A DNA stretch of 64,000 nt from CAWDMN01 sp963803155 (GCA_963803155.1 CAWDMN010000105.1:28764-92763); one strand, 5' to 3'. Positions 15,740-24,946 are shown, counted from the stretch's first letter. Notes: generated by a model not told the origin, from the letters alone. Numbers and translations are program-made.

Positions 15740-18538
15740 TCATCTCGAATTCATTTCGCTTTTTGTTGCCAGAAGACTGCTCGTGGTTTGGTTCGGGGGA
15801 TTCAGCTCCTCTTCTGTGGTTTTCCGCGAAGCGGTTTGGTTCATCTGGAAACGGTAGGTTTTATTCCGAAATTCAATTTTCAACCGTTCCCCTGTCCTGG
15901 TCTGTTTGATTTCGGACATTTTCAAATGAAATCCATCTTTCGAATCCCCGCGAGGGAGGTAAGAAATGACGTAGCCGTTGAATTGAAGCTTCCCGCTGCA
16001 ACTACCCAAAGCATGATCGTGCGTGACCGGCCAATCATGAAATTCCAGGCGCGCCAATTCTGTTTTGATTTCCTCGGCCGGAACGGGGATTCCTTCCTCA
16101 AAAGGAGAGAATGCCTGGAGCGCAGTGAAGACGTCATGGGCATCCTCAAATTTCTCGCTGGCAACCAGATTTCTCGCTTGGGTGACAGCTTTGGTAAAAG
16201 CCTCTTGTTTGATAGCCACCGCTTTAGCTTTAGCTCCGCCCTGCGCCAATAAACGGTTGCAGTAAAGAATAACGTTGTCGTGGGAGGGGAAGACAAAATG
16301 ACCCGCGGCCATAGCCGTGTCGATTTTTTGAAGCCAGTCATTCAACAGGTTTTTCTGTTTTGACTCTTCAGCACGGAGGAGAGCATTTAAGGAAGAGATG
16401 TCCGGCGAACCCGAAAAAAAGATTTGGAGCTGGGCAATCACAATTCGGGCCTTTTCGAAATCATGTTGGCTGATTCGTTGTTGAGCTTGAGTGGAAAGGC
16501 TTTGGCGAATTGTACTCAAAGCCTCGAAAGCAGCGGTGTTTGCAGAATCCAGCGAGTGCAGCTGTTGAGCTTGAGTGAGGGCATTGCCTGGCCGGGGCGG
16601 GAAATAATTCCCCGCTTTGAGGGCCTGCATCAATGATTCCTCCAGCTCCTGAATCCTGGCCTTCCGTGCGGTTTCGGCGGAAGAGACAGCTTGCTGCTCC
16701 TGGATTTTCCCTTTTACAAGTTTTAGCCGGGTGGTGGCAGCCCTCTCCTGAGGGAAAAGGCGGGATAGAGTTTCATAGGATTTGCGGGCTTCTTCCCATT
16801 TATTGGCCTTCAGGGCTTGATCGCCAATTTGGAGATAATGCGACCTCACTTGGTCCTGGATCTGCCTTCCTTTTTCATTTCCAGGATTTTCTCTCAAGAT
16901 TAAGGCGGACTTTTGGAATGCATCAATATACCGATGCTGCTCCAAGAGGGATTTAGCCGCGGCTTGGGGATCTTCCTGTGCTCCGGATAGAGAAGGGATG
17001 GCTGTCAATTGGATGGAAACGTGATTGGCCAGCCCAGGTTGGACGTTAAAAATCTCCGTCTCGGCATTATATCCGGCCTTTTCCAGTCTGAGGGAATGCT
17101 TACCCGCAGAGACCTGGGAGAGCGTGAGGCCGCTGTTACCCATCAATTTCCCATCAAGGAAAACCGCTGCTCCTGGCGGAAGGGTGGTGATTACCAGAGG
17201 AGTGTTGGATCCTGAGGCTGAGAAGTCCTTCCGATTTTTTGCCCAATGCCACGTCAACCAGGCAGGAAAGAGCAAAATGAGGATCGTCGCGGCGATGGCC
17301 AGAAAGAATAGATCCTTATTCTTTTTTTCATCAGCCGAGATTTGTTCTTCCGGCTGATTCTCGTTTTCCTCCGGCGGCATTATTTTTCCCTCTAGCCCCA
17401 GATTCTCTGAAGGCTCTGGAGCATACGGCATGGGTGAAACCGCCTCTGAACTGGCGGGTGATTTTCCACTGGATTTCTCCATCCTCAAGTCAAATGTGCT
17501 GTTTTCAGTTTTAATATCGGCTAGCGTTGGAGAAAATGCCGCCGCTGAACAATTTCCACTGATGTGGGAATACTGCGGGATTGGATGTAGGGCCAATTCA
17601 CTTTGATGCGAAGACCCAATCGCGTCATTCTCCTCTGCCATGGTTGGGAGTCCGGAGGATTCTTTGAGAGGAAGGATGACATCCGCGGGACAGGAAGAGG
17701 ATTTATCCTCCGCGATATTCAAATTAGATGGGAAATGGGGGGGATCAAGATTCCCATCCAATGACTCGCCTCCACCGCTTAAATCAGATTCTTTTGCGGC
17801 AGGAAAGCTGGGAAAGCGATTCAATTCCCCCCTGCTCAGGTTCAAGTAATCTTGATAGAGAACATTATCGGGATCAACCTCGCAGAGGAACTCGAATTTG
17901 CCAAGGCAATCCTGATATTTTTCTTGATCGAAAAGATTCATTGCTTCTCTTTTGACATTATCCACATGAATGGCCATTTCTTCAGCCATTCTTTGATCCT
18001 CCCAACGTCTTTCAGCGTCGCGCAGCAATTTTAAAGTCTCCGGGTCATCTGGCAAAACCAGCAATAGGGAATGCAGCAGCTGGCTGCACTGCTCGTATTG
18101 TCCTTCCGCAAAGTATCTTTGAGCGAGGTCCAATAATTGTCTCAATGAAGATTGGGAGGGCTTTTCTGAATTTCCCCCGGTTGTATCTTCCGTGTCTATC
18201 CTGAACCTCTCATGAAGTTGGTCCAGTTCCATCTGCTTCTGATATTCCAGATCGATTTGGTTGAAGGTCTGCAGGGCTCGATCACAGGTTTCCCGAATCT
18301 GATGGTGAATTTCCTGGATCGAATCAGCTGGTGGAACCGAGTCTATTTTTAGTTTGAGTTTGTCCAATGAATTAGACAGTGACAACACACATTTGCCCAG
18401 TTCTTCCTGCCCCAGCGCTTGCATGGATGCATTCTCCTCCAGCCACATTTCTGCTTTTTGCAGACGCTCTTCGAGTTCCAAAAGGCTGCCTTTTGATTCC
18501 TGGATAAGATTCTTCAAGTCTGCATGATGATCATCCAT
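15740..18538 (-). CDS. Large single-pass TPR/coiled-coil protein with PEGA domain
   Basis: The product has 932 residues in distinct blocks. Residues 1-110 are helical coiled coil. Residues 130-240 hold TPR-like helices (LLDLAQRYFAEGQYEQCSQLL, MNLFDQEKYQDCLGKF). Residues 250-400 are a Ser/Glu/Pro-rich linker. There is one membrane helix at 410-433, then a PEGA domain at 446-511 (TTLPPGAAVFLDGKLMGNSG, HSLRLEKAGY). Another long run of TPR-like helices fills 530-830, with a short C-terminal domain after it. PEGA domains are thought to bind cell-surface polymers, so the protein probably bridges cytoplasmic helical repeats and an envelope-facing half. The exact function is unknown. Confidence 0.75.
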   Translation of the reverse strand: MDDHHADLKNLIQESKGSLLELEERLQKAEMWLEENASMQALGQEELGKCVLSLSNSLDKLKLKIDSVPPADSIQEIHHQIRETCDRALQTFNQIDLEYQKQMELDQLHERFRIDTEDTTGGNSEKPSQSSLRQLLDLAQRYFAEGQYEQCSQLLHSLLLVLPDDPETLKLLRDAERRWEDQRMAEEMAIHVDNVKREAMNLFDQEKYQDCLGKFEFLCEVDPDNVLYQDYLNLSRGELNRFPSFPAAKESDLSGGGESLDGNLDPPHFPSNLNIAEDKSSSCPADVILPLKESSGLPTMAEENDAIGSSHQSELALHPIPQYSHISGNCSAAAFSPTLADIKTENSTFDLRMEKSSGKSPASSEAVSPMPYAPEPSENLGLEGKIMPPEENENQPEEQISADEKKNKDLFFLAIAATILILLFPAWLTWHWAKNRKDFSASGSNTPLVITTLPPGAAVFLDGKLMGNSGLTLSQVSAGKHSLRLEKAGYNAETEIFNVQPGLANHVSIQLTAIPSLSGAQEDPQAAAKSLLEQHRYIDAFQKSALILRENPGNEKGRQIQDQVRSHYLQIGDQALKANKWEEARKSYETLSRLFPQERAATTRLKLVKGKIQEQQAVSSAETARKARIQELEESLMQALKAGNYFPPRPGNALTQAQQLHSLDSANTAAFEALSTIRQSLSTQAQQRISQHDFEKARIVIAQLQIFFSGSPDISSLNALLRAEESKQKNLLNDWLQKIDTAMAAGHFVFPSHDNVILYCNRLLAQGGAKAKAVAIKQEAFTKAVTQARNLVASEKFEDAHDVFTALQAFSPFEEGIPVPAEEIKTELARLEFHDWPVTHDHALGSCSGKLQFNGYVISYLPRGDSKDGFHLKMSEIKQTRTGERLKIEFRNKTYRFQMNQTASRKTTEEELNPPNQTTSSLLATKSEMNSR

Positions 18539-19067
18539 AGCTCAATCCTCGGTTCGGATAGATAGTTCTTCTTTATAGGTAATGAATTTGAACAGAGGGC
18601 CCCTCTTTTTTTTGAAAGGCCCCGGCGACTTCTGCCGCTTGGCCCCATGTAAGATTGCAATTTTTCAACCAATAGGGAGGGCGGATGGCAATCTTGGGGC
18701 AAAATTATGTTGGTTATATTCAACTTAATTATGAACATATCCGCCCAAAAGGGTTTGCACCGAATTTATACTTTTGAGAGGATCCTGCTTTTAAAGACAC
18801 AGACTTAGGGAAGGTCAATGGGAGAAAAATGCAAAGTGCTTGCTCCGCTTATGTTTTCCGGCTATTTCGGCAGGAAACGGCCCGCGGCATAATAGAATAT
18901 CTGCGGGAGGGCAGTTCAGCTTGGTCTGAGGACAAATTCGGCATAATTATTCGGCATAATTATAATGTGCTGGCTCGGCAAGGGGAAAAGCCAGAATCGT
19001 TTCCCATTAATGATTTATGAGAATAAGCCCCCCAGGATCAACTGGCATTTCAATTTTGTCACTGGCA
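18539..19067. other. AT-rich intergenic stretch with a tandem 13-mer
   Basis: No firm gene was identified. ATTCGGCATAATT occurs twice in tandem at 18936-18948 and 18949-18961. A plus-strand open frame of 63 codons at 18829-19020 has a GGGAG sequence before its ATG but no family resemblance and it runs through the tandem repeat; it is possible but unproven as a small gene. The promoter of the minus-strand TPR/PEGA gene should lie at the left end. Confidence 0.35.
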
Positions 19068-19904
19068 TTACAAGCGTGATGGGAGAGTGGCGGGATCAAC
19101 AATCCATCCTTCCAGGGAGTCTGCGATTGAGGGAATCCCCAGACGCGGCTCCTTTTGCCTCCAACTCCAGCCAGCTTGGATCGCACAAATCAATGCATCC
19201 AGGCAGTCGCCTTGGGGGTCATCAAGGAATATATTTGCCGTTATGGCGGTTTTTAGCCTGAGATCGTAATTGGTTTTTAACCAGGGAGAATGGATGGCCC
19301 GCCAGATTTGCAGACGTTTTTCTTTTGCATCGGGACTATTGCCTCCAAGTTTTCCACTTTTTTTATAGGACGATCCAAGCCCCAGCCCGCGCACCAGCAG
19401 AGAAGGGTAGACCTCAATGGCGGTGCGAGAATCCAAAGAAGGCCGGCAGGGAATAATGGAAATATTCGTCTCGGCCAGCCGCGAGGATCCTTCATAAAAC
19501 ATTCGGGCTACAGGCACTCCAAACCTCATCATGGGGCTGCAAGCTCCAGCGATTTTATCAGCGACTCGAAATAAATGCTTATGCCCGGCAGGTTGTCCGC
19601 TACAAAAATTTTCCAAGGTGGCCAACCATTCTGCCTTGGACTTTGAGGTGATCAGATTCACCAATGCGGGCCAAGTCGTTGGCCAATCTTTTTTTTCAAT
19701 CAGAGGTCGGGGCTGACTGAGCGGAAAATCAAAGCCGGAAATCCAGGGACCTTCGGTGTGAAGCCATGATTCAAACTTGCTCCAGGAATCCTGCCGATGA
19801 AGTCCGGCAATCGTCAAACGGTCGTCCTGAAGTATTCCCTCTGCTACACATATGGGCTTGCGACAGGAGGGAGTGCTTGTGAAGTCAACACCAAAGATTC
19901 TCAT
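19068..19904 (-). CDS. DUF429 family protein (predicted RNase H-like fold)
   Basis: The 278-residue product starts MRIFGVDFTSTPS, where the early Asp after IFGVD is the hallmark first catalytic-type residue of DUF429/RNase H-like proteins. A second GFDFPLS segment (about residue 60) and a late DDPQGDCLDALICAIQA segment supply further acidic residues. The upstream in-frame ATG (20045) would add 47 residues without resemblance to the family, so the ATG at 19904 was chosen. The family has a predicted nuclease fold, but no proven biochemical role. It is monocistronic, and no interaction partner is apparent. Confidence 0.75.
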   Translation of the reverse strand: MRIFGVDFTSTPSCRKPICVAEGILQDDRLTIAGLHRQDSWSKFESWLHTEGPWISGFDFPLSQPRPLIEKKDWPTTWPALVNLITSKSKAEWLATLENFCSGQPAGHKHLFRVADKIAGACSPMMRFGVPVARMFYEGSSRLAETNISIIPCRPSLDSRTAIEVYPSLLVRGLGLGSSYKKSGKLGGNSPDAKEKRLQIWRAIHSPWLKTNYDLRLKTAITANIFLDDPQGDCLDALICAIQAGWSWRQKEPRLGIPSIADSLEGWIVDPATLPSRL

Positions 19905-20146
19905 ATTCTTATGGACGTGCGACGAGAATTGATACCCCGGAATATCCATCACGCCTCGGGAAGTGGCTAGGAGGGATTCTACATGATTAAGTAACCCCGG
20001 AGGTTTGATTTTCATTCCGCTGAGAACCGCTTCATTTCGAATCAATCAAAGGTCCAATCCCGCATGATTCTCTATCCAATTTGGACGAGTCTCAACTTTA
20101 ATATCCACTCATGGATTTTAAAATCATTTAATTTGCGCAAAATGTG

Positions 20147-20181
20147 GACCCGACGGAGTGGGGGTCTGGTTGCATTTTTTT
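20147..20181 (+). terminator. Possible attenuator in the thrS leader
   Basis: GACCC (20147-20151) pairs with GGGTC (20162-20166), followed seven bases later by a T7 run at 20175-20181. The stem is short. It lies about 120 bp before thrS and could be a leader attenuator or a fortuitous hairpin. Confidence 0.25.
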
Positions 20182-20302
20182 GACAAAAAGAGAGGTTTCG
20201 TTTTCAAAATCTGTTGACCCTGAATGGCTTGTCTGCTAAATTTAAGCGTTTATTCTGTCTCCTCAGCTTCTCAGGTGGGGAAGAGCGGTAATAATTGAAC
20301 TT

Positions 20303-22228
20303 ATGAGTCCTATGACGATCACTCTCCCGGATGGGAGCCAAAAAATGGTGGAAGCCGGAACGACGGTATTCGATTTGGCGAAATCGATCGGTAAGCGGCT
20401 GGGGGAAGCTGCGTTGGCAGGCAAAATCAACGGTCAGCTCGTGGATCTTTCCTACATTTTGAATCAAGATGCCCAAGTCACAATCCTGACCGATAAAGAT
20501 CCAGAATCGCTGGAAATTTACCGGCACAGTTCTGCTCATCTTCTCGCTTTGGCGGTCATCGAGCTTTTCCCGGGTACACAACTGGGAATTGGACCGGCCG
20601 TGGAAAATGGTTTCTATTACGATTTTTATCGGAAGGAACCTTTTACGCCGGAAGATCTCGAAAAAATTGAACGGAAGATGAAGGACCTGATTTCTCTTGA
20701 TTTGCCTTACTTGCGTGTCGTGGTTCCCAAAACTGAAGGTTTGAATCAGTTCCGCGCGATGGGAGAGGAATTGAAGTGTGAGCTGATTCTGGAAAAGGCA
20801 GGGGAGGAGTTTTCCTGCTACAAAGTTGGAAAACTGACCGATTTTTGTTTGGGTCCGCACATCCCCTCCACGGGCTGGATCAAGGCGATTAAACTCCTGT
20901 CAGTGGCAGGCGCCTACTGGCGGGGGAACGAAGAAAACCTGCAGATGCAGCGCATCTACGGCACTTCATTCTTTAGTCAGAAAGAGCTGGATGCGTACCT
21001 GAAGCAGCTTGAAGAAGCCAAAAAGCGCGATCATCGGCGCCTTGGGAAAGAACTGGATTTGTTCAGCCTTCAAGAAGAGTCAGGACCGGGATTGGTGTTC
21101 TGGCATCCCAAGGGGGCATTGATTCGCACGGAAATTGAAAACTTTTGGCGCGAGCAGCATCTTAAGGCCGGATATGAATTTGTATTTTCTCCGCACATCG
21201 CCAAGCTGGATCTCTGGCGGACCAGCGGTCATATCGATTTCTACCGGGAAAATATGTATTCCGCGATGGAAATCGATAAAGTGGACTATCAATTGAAACC
21301 GATGAACTGCCCATTCCACATTTTGATCTACAAGAATGATATGCGCAGTTATCGCGATCTGCCGCTGCGATGGGCTGAGCTGGGAACTGTCTATCGTTAT
21401 GAACGTTCTGGAGTCTTGCAGGGATTGTTCCGAGTGCGAGGCTTTACCCAGGATGATGCTCACATTTTTTGCCAGCCGGAAAAGATCGAAGCGGAAATCA
21501 TCGGGGTGCTTGATTTCACTCTCTACATGTTGAAGAGTTTCGGATTTGATCAATATGAAGTTTTCCTCTCCACGCGTCCAGACCATTACGTGGGGGCACC
21601 GGAGGACTGGGACCGGGCCACTGAAGCGTTACGCCGGGCCGTTGAAACCAAGGGATTGGCCTATAGTGTGGACGAAGGTGGGGGCGCATTTTACGGTCCG
21701 AAAATTGACATCAAAATCAAAGACGCGATCGGGCGTTCCTGGCAATGTACTACAATTCAATTCGACTTTAACCTGCCCGAACGATTTGACATTTCTTATA
21801 TTGGCGAAGATGGAAAGGAACACCGCCCTTACATGGTTCACCGGGCTCTGCTCGGTTCCTTGGAAAGATTTTTCGGAATTCTCATCGAACATTATGTAGG
21901 GGCTTTCCCCTTCTGGTTGGCTCCAGTGCAAGTGGCGGTGATGCCCATCAGCGAGCGGCACAACTCTGCCGCGGTTAAGATGGCGGAAACATTGATTGGG
22001 GCAGGATTCCGCGCGCGGGTTGATCTGCGCAACGAAAAAATCAATGTCAAAATCCGCAAAGCCCAGTTGGAAAAAATCCCTTACATGCTCGTGCTTGGCG
22101 ACAAAGAAGTGGAAAATGGAACCGTCGCCGTACGTAACCGCTTTGAAGGGGACTTGGGAGCTTTTTCATTTGAAAAATTCCTGGAATTAATAGAGGATTT
22201 GAAGAAAAATAAGGCGGTTCGACCTTAG
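20303..22228 (+). CDS. thrS: Threonyl-tRNA synthetase
   Basis: This 641-residue class II synthetase charges tRNA-Thr. It has an N-terminal TGS domain (residues 1-66), then the editing domain with His75/His79 (HSSAHLL) and Cys182-x3-His186 (CLGPH). The catalytic core has the zinc ligands Cys336 (PMNCPFH), His387 (DDAHIF) and a His in MVHRALLGSLERFFG, and the C-terminal anticodon-binding domain starts around 540 (LAPVQVAVMPIS). Length equals the usual 640. It opens the translation cluster continued by infC. A second ATG three codons in (MTITLPDG) is an alternative start; neither has a strong ribosome site. Confidence 0.97.
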   Translation: MSPMTITLPDGSQKMVEAGTTVFDLAKSIGKRLGEAALAGKINGQLVDLSYILNQDAQVTILTDKDPESLEIYRHSSAHLLALAVIELFPGTQLGIGPAVENGFYYDFYRKEPFTPEDLEKIERKMKDLISLDLPYLRVVVPKTEGLNQFRAMGEELKCELILEKAGEEFSCYKVGKLTDFCLGPHIPSTGWIKAIKLLSVAGAYWRGNEENLQMQRIYGTSFFSQKELDAYLKQLEEAKKRDHRRLGKELDLFSLQEESGPGLVFWHPKGALIRTEIENFWREQHLKAGYEFVFSPHIAKLDLWRTSGHIDFYRENMYSAMEIDKVDYQLKPMNCPFHILIYKNDMRSYRDLPLRWAELGTVYRYERSGVLQGLFRVRGFTQDDAHIFCQPEKIEAEIIGVLDFTLYMLKSFGFDQYEVFLSTRPDHYVGAPEDWDRATEALRRAVETKGLAYSVDEGGGAFYGPKIDIKIKDAIGRSWQCTTIQFDFNLPERFDISYIGEDGKEHRPYMVHRALLGSLERFFGILIEHYVGAFPFWLAPVQVAVMPISERHNSAAVKMAETLIGAGFRARVDLRNEKINVKIRKAQLEKIPYMLVLGDKEVENGTVAVRNRFEGDLGAFSFEKFLELIEDLKKNKAVRP

Positions 22229-22273
22229 ATTGCCGCCAAAAAGGTGTTCGAGGTTGGATTGCGCAATTTCACC

Positions 22274-22295
22274 GGGCAGGAATAAATGCCTGCCC
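22274..22295 (+). promoter_or_regulatory. Hairpin before the infC ribosome site
   Basis: GGGCAGG (22274-22280) pairs with CCTGCCC (22289-22295) around an 8-nt loop, ending eight bases before the infC Shine-Dalgarno sequence. There is no T-run, so it is not a terminator; it may act in processing or in translational control of infC. Confidence 0.35.
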
Positions 22296-22316
22296 TATTG
22301 AATAGGAGGTGTTTTT

Positions 22317-22829
22317 ATTAATAACCGGAACATCAGAATCAACGACCGGATCCGCGTTAGAGAGGTCCGTGTGATTGATGAGGAGGGACAGCAATTAGGC
22401 ATCATGGCTCCCACGGAGGCGATGCGGATTGCTCGTGAGCGGGACCTCGACCTGGTGGAAATTTCTCCCACGGCTCAGCCGCCGGTTTGCCGGATCATGA
22501 ATTACGGCAAGTACCTCTACGAGCTCAACAAGAAATCTCATGAGACTCGGAAGAAACAAAAAGTGATCCAGGTAAAGGAAATCAAATTCCGCCCTTCGAC
22601 GGATGAGCATGATTACGCCTTCAAGAAGAACAACATCATCCGGTTTTTACAGGAAGGTGACAAGGCAAAAGCCGCCGTCATGTTCCGGGGCCGGGAAATG
22701 GCTCACAAAGAAATCGGCCGGCAGCTTTTGGCCCGTCTCACCGTGGAATTGGCCGAACATGCCGTTGTCGAATCACAACCCCGAATGGAAGGAAACCATC
22801 TGTTTGTGATCCTCGCGCCTAAGAAATAG
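22317..22829 (+). CDS. infC: Translation initiation factor IF-3 (ATT start)
   Basis: IF-3 binds the 30S subunit, prevents subunit joining and discriminates start codons. The first ATG or GTG in frame would cut off the conserved N-terminus, but an ATT at 22317 lies six bases after AGGAGGT and gives 170 residues beginning with NNRNIRINDRIRVREVRVID, the canonical opening of the family. An ATT start is the classical basis of IF-3 autoregulation: IF-3 itself rejects the non-canonical codon when abundant. The N-domain, the lysine-rich linker (YELNKKSHETRKKQK) and the C-domain (KEIKFRPSTDEHDYAFK) are complete. It follows thrS by 88 bp, the usual order. Confidence 0.95.
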   Translation: MNNRNIRINDRIRVREVRVIDEEGQQLGIMAPTEAMRIARERDLDLVEISPTAQPPVCRIMNYGKYLYELNKKSHETRKKQKVIQVKEIKFRPSTDEHDYAFKKNNIIRFLQEGDKAKAAVMFRGREMAHKEIGRQLLARLTVELAEHAVVESQPRMEGNHLFVILAPKK

Positions 22830-23101
22830 TGGCGGGGACAGGTTTGGGCTTCCAAAAAATCAGAGGGAGTAGTTTGTACTTTGAGATTGGGGAATTGAAC
22901 TGGCATGTCGACGCCGGAAAAAGACTGTTCGTTCCCGGTATCATCCAAAGCCAATTGGAGCAGGGATTGCGCGAGAGGACGCGATTGCCGAACTCGCTGT
23001 TTGTCATGATGATTTTTAAAGGTGGGGCGGTTCGGCGAACCACTCAGGCCGTAAGTTCTGCAATTGGCTCATAATTTTATTTTTGGTGAAGGAGATTGGA
23101 T

Positions 23102-23299
23102 GTGTTGAAACAGAAGACTCATAAAGGAGCTGCCAAACGTTTTAAAGTTACAGCTACTGGAAAAATCAAGCGGGGCCATTCCCATGCCCGGCATATTTTA
23201 ACCAAGAAAACCACCAAGAGAAAACGGAAGCTCGATCAAAATGGTCTGGTTAGCGCGGCTGATTCGGACAATGTCCATCGAATGCTTCCTTATGCTTAA
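23102..23299 (+). CDS. rpmI: 50S ribosomal protein L35
   Basis: This 65-residue, highly basic protein has the L35 signature KTHKGAAKRFKVTATGKIKRGHSHARHILTKK in its first half (split for length: KTHKGAAKRFK, then GKIKRGHSHARH). The start is GTG at 23102, seven bases after AAGGAG; an in-frame TTG at 23096 would leave only one base to the ribosome site. It lies in the conserved infC-rpmI-rplT order, although the gap after infC (272 bp) is longer than usual and may contain a regulatory leader. Confidence 0.95.
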   Translation: MLKQKTHKGAAKRFKVTATGKIKRGHSHARHILTKKTTKRKRKLDQNGLVSAADSDNVHRMLPYA

Positions 23300-23333
23300 A
23301 CTATGCGTCGCAGGTTGCGGAAATCTAAGAGTG

Positions 23334-23368
23334 CCCCGGAAGTATTGATTCGGGGAAAAGTTTTTTTT
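23334..23368 (+). terminator. Hairpin plus T-run between rpmI and rplT
   Basis: CCCCGGA (23334-23340) pairs with TTCGGGG (23349-23355, one wobble) around an 8-nt loop; a T8 run follows at 23361-23368 after AAAAG. The element lies between two genes normally cotranscribed, so it is more likely an attenuator or partial terminator. Ribosomal protein L20 is a known repressor of this operon in other bacteria; its involvement here is inference. Confidence 0.55.
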
Positions 23369-23388
23369 CAAGATAAGGAGAGTTCGCA

Positions 23389-23745
23389 GTGCCCAGAGTA
23401 AAACGTGGAACCAGCCGGAGAGACCACCGGCATAAGATTTTAAAGTTAGCTAAAGGATATCGGGCTACCAAAAGCAAACTTTATCGGTCGGCCGAGGAAT
23501 CGATACACAAGGGGTTGAAGTACGCCTATCGTGATCGTCGCGCCCGAAAACGTGATTTTCGCCGACTTTGGATTGTCCGGATCGGCGCTGCCGCCAAATT
23601 AAACGGCCTTTCATATAGCCGCTTTATCAATGGATTGAAAAAAGCCGGCATTGAACTGGATCGCAAGATTCTGGCCGACATGGCGGCGAACGACGCACAA
23701 GGATTTACTCAATTGGCGGATAAGGTCAAATTAGCTGTTGCTTAA
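23389..23745 (+). CDS. rplT: 50S ribosomal protein L20
   Basis: This is a full-length L20 of 118 residues, needed for early 50S assembly. The opening PRVKRGTSRRDHRHKILKLA and the central YAYRDRRARKRDFRRLWI stretch are diagnostic, as is SYSRFINGLKKAGIELDRK. Translation starts at GTG 23389, with AAGGAG eight bases upstream. The N-terminal arm is strongly basic and binds 23S rRNA. In several bacteria L20 also represses translation of its own operon by binding the rpmI leader. Here a hairpin with T-run precedes the gene. Confidence 0.97.
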   Translation: MPRVKRGTSRRDHRHKILKLAKGYRATKSKLYRSAEESIHKGLKYAYRDRRARKRDFRRLWIVRIGAAAKLNGLSYSRFINGLKKAGIELDRKILADMAANDAQGFTQLADKVKLAVA

Positions 23746-23861
23746 GAAAAAAAACTTGGCATTGTGCTGACAAAAGATAAGGCGTCAACGGTCTTTATTT
23801 CCTATGCGAATTAGCTGAAGACGGCTCTGTTTCGCTCATACGATAATTTACCGTGGGAAAC

Positions 23862-23890
23862 AAAAATGGGGCGTAAAGCCCCATTTTTCT
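23862..23890 (+). terminator. Intrinsic terminator/attenuator before pheS
   Basis: AAAAATGGGGC (23862-23872) and GCCCCATTTTT (23878-23888) are exact complements around a 5-nt loop, with the 3' arm itself ending in a T-run. It lies about 30 bp before pheS and either separates the ribosomal genes from pheST or acts as an attenuator of pheST. Confidence 0.75.
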
Positions 23891-23917
23891 TATGCCTTGC
23901 CGGATGGGAAAAAATCC

Positions 23918-24946
23918 ATGCTGGAACTGATTGAAAAAATCGAGGCTGATTATGCGGAAGAATTGGGGAAAGTTGATTCAATAGGCCAGCTCGCCGCCGT
24001 GCGCGACAAATATCTGAGCCGGAAAAATGGCGCCCTGTCTCAATTGATGAAGAAGCTGCAAACTGTTCCGGCTGAATCTCGTCGCGAATTTGGACAGCGG
24101 CTCAATCTGTTGAAGGGCACCATTGAAACGGCATTGTCCGACAAAGAAACCTGGCTCTCCGCCCAGACTCTTCATGCCCGCTTGAAAGCAGAAAAGATTG
24201 ATATCACTCTGCCGGGAGTTGGCCATACGGCAGGGTACATTCATCCATTGCGTCTAGTCCGGCAGGAAATTGAAGATATCTTCTATTCGATGGGATACAG
24301 CATTGAGGATGGGCCGGAAATTGAAGCCCCTTATTATAATTTTGAGGCTTTGAATATCCCTGACCACCATCCAGCCCGGGATCCGCAGGACACTTTTTAC
24401 ATCAATGATTCATTATTGCTTCGTACGCACACTTCTCCCGTTCAAGTCCGAACCATGGAAAAGCAGCGTCCCCCCTTGCGCATCATTTGCCCCGGCAAAG
24501 TCTATCGCCACGACAATCCCGATGCAACACATTCCCCCGTCTTCCAACAGATTGAAGGATTGGCCGTGGATGAAGGGATTAGTTTCCGGGAGTTCAAGGG
24601 AACATTGGAACATTTCCTGAAAGCTTTTTTTGGCGAAAAGATCCGGGTGAGGTTTCGTCCCAGTTACTTTGCCTTTACGGAACCCAGCGCTGAAGTAGAC
24701 ATTTCCTGCATTTTTTGTGGAGGCAGCGGGTGCCGCATCTGCAAGATGAGTGGCTGGATCGAGGTGTTGGGGGCCGGAATGGTTGATCCGGCTGTCTTCC
24801 AATACGTGGGATATGATCCTGAAAAATACACGGGCTTTGCCTTCGGATTGGGTGTCGAACGGTTTGCCATGGTGAAATACTCAATCACTGATATTCAACA
24901 TTTCTATCAGGGAGATTTGAGATTCCTCGAGCAGTTTTCGGGGTGA
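23918..24946 (+). CDS. pheS: Phenylalanyl-tRNA synthetase alpha subunit
   Basis: With PheT it forms the (alpha-beta)2 enzyme that charges tRNA-Phe. The product has about 342 residues: an N-terminal coiled-coil arm (residues 1-85), then the class II catalytic domain. Motif 2 region is RIICPGKVYRHDNPDATHSPVFQQIEGLAVDE and motif 3 is AFGLGVERFAMVKY near the C-terminus. The ATG at 23918 begins with MLELIEKIE and fits the family; an in-frame TTG at 23897 would add seven residues. An unusual Cys cluster, CIFCGGSGCRICKMSGWIE (around residues 267-285), is the Cys-containing variant seen in many bacterial PheS proteins and may bind zinc. Confidence 0.96.
   Translation: MLELIEKIEADYAEELGKVDSIGQLAAVRDKYLSRKNGALSQLMKKLQTVPAESRREFGQRLNLLKGTIETALSDKETWLSAQTLHARLKAEKIDITLPGVGHTAGYIHPLRLVRQEIEDIFYSMGYSIEDGPEIEAPYYNFEALNIPDHHPARDPQDTFYINDSLLLRTHTSPVQVRTMEKQRPPLRIICPGKVYRHDNPDATHSPVFQQIEGLAVDEGISFREFKGTLEHFLKAFFGEKIRVRFRPSYFAFTEPSAEVDISCIFCGGSGCRICKMSGWIEVLGAGMVDPAVFQYVGYDPEKYTGFAFGLGVERFAMVKYSITDIQHFYQGDLRFLEQFSG

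Noticed and set aside
22829..23074. 81-codon plus-strand frame between infC and rpmI
   Set aside because: It starts with a GTG overlapping the infC stop, has no own ribosome site and no family resemblance; the gap is more likely the rpmI leader.
23765..23815. 16-codon candidate leader peptide (GTG start) before the pheS hairpin
   Set aside because: It has only one Phe and one Tyr codon and no ribosome site, so phenylalanine attenuation is not supported.
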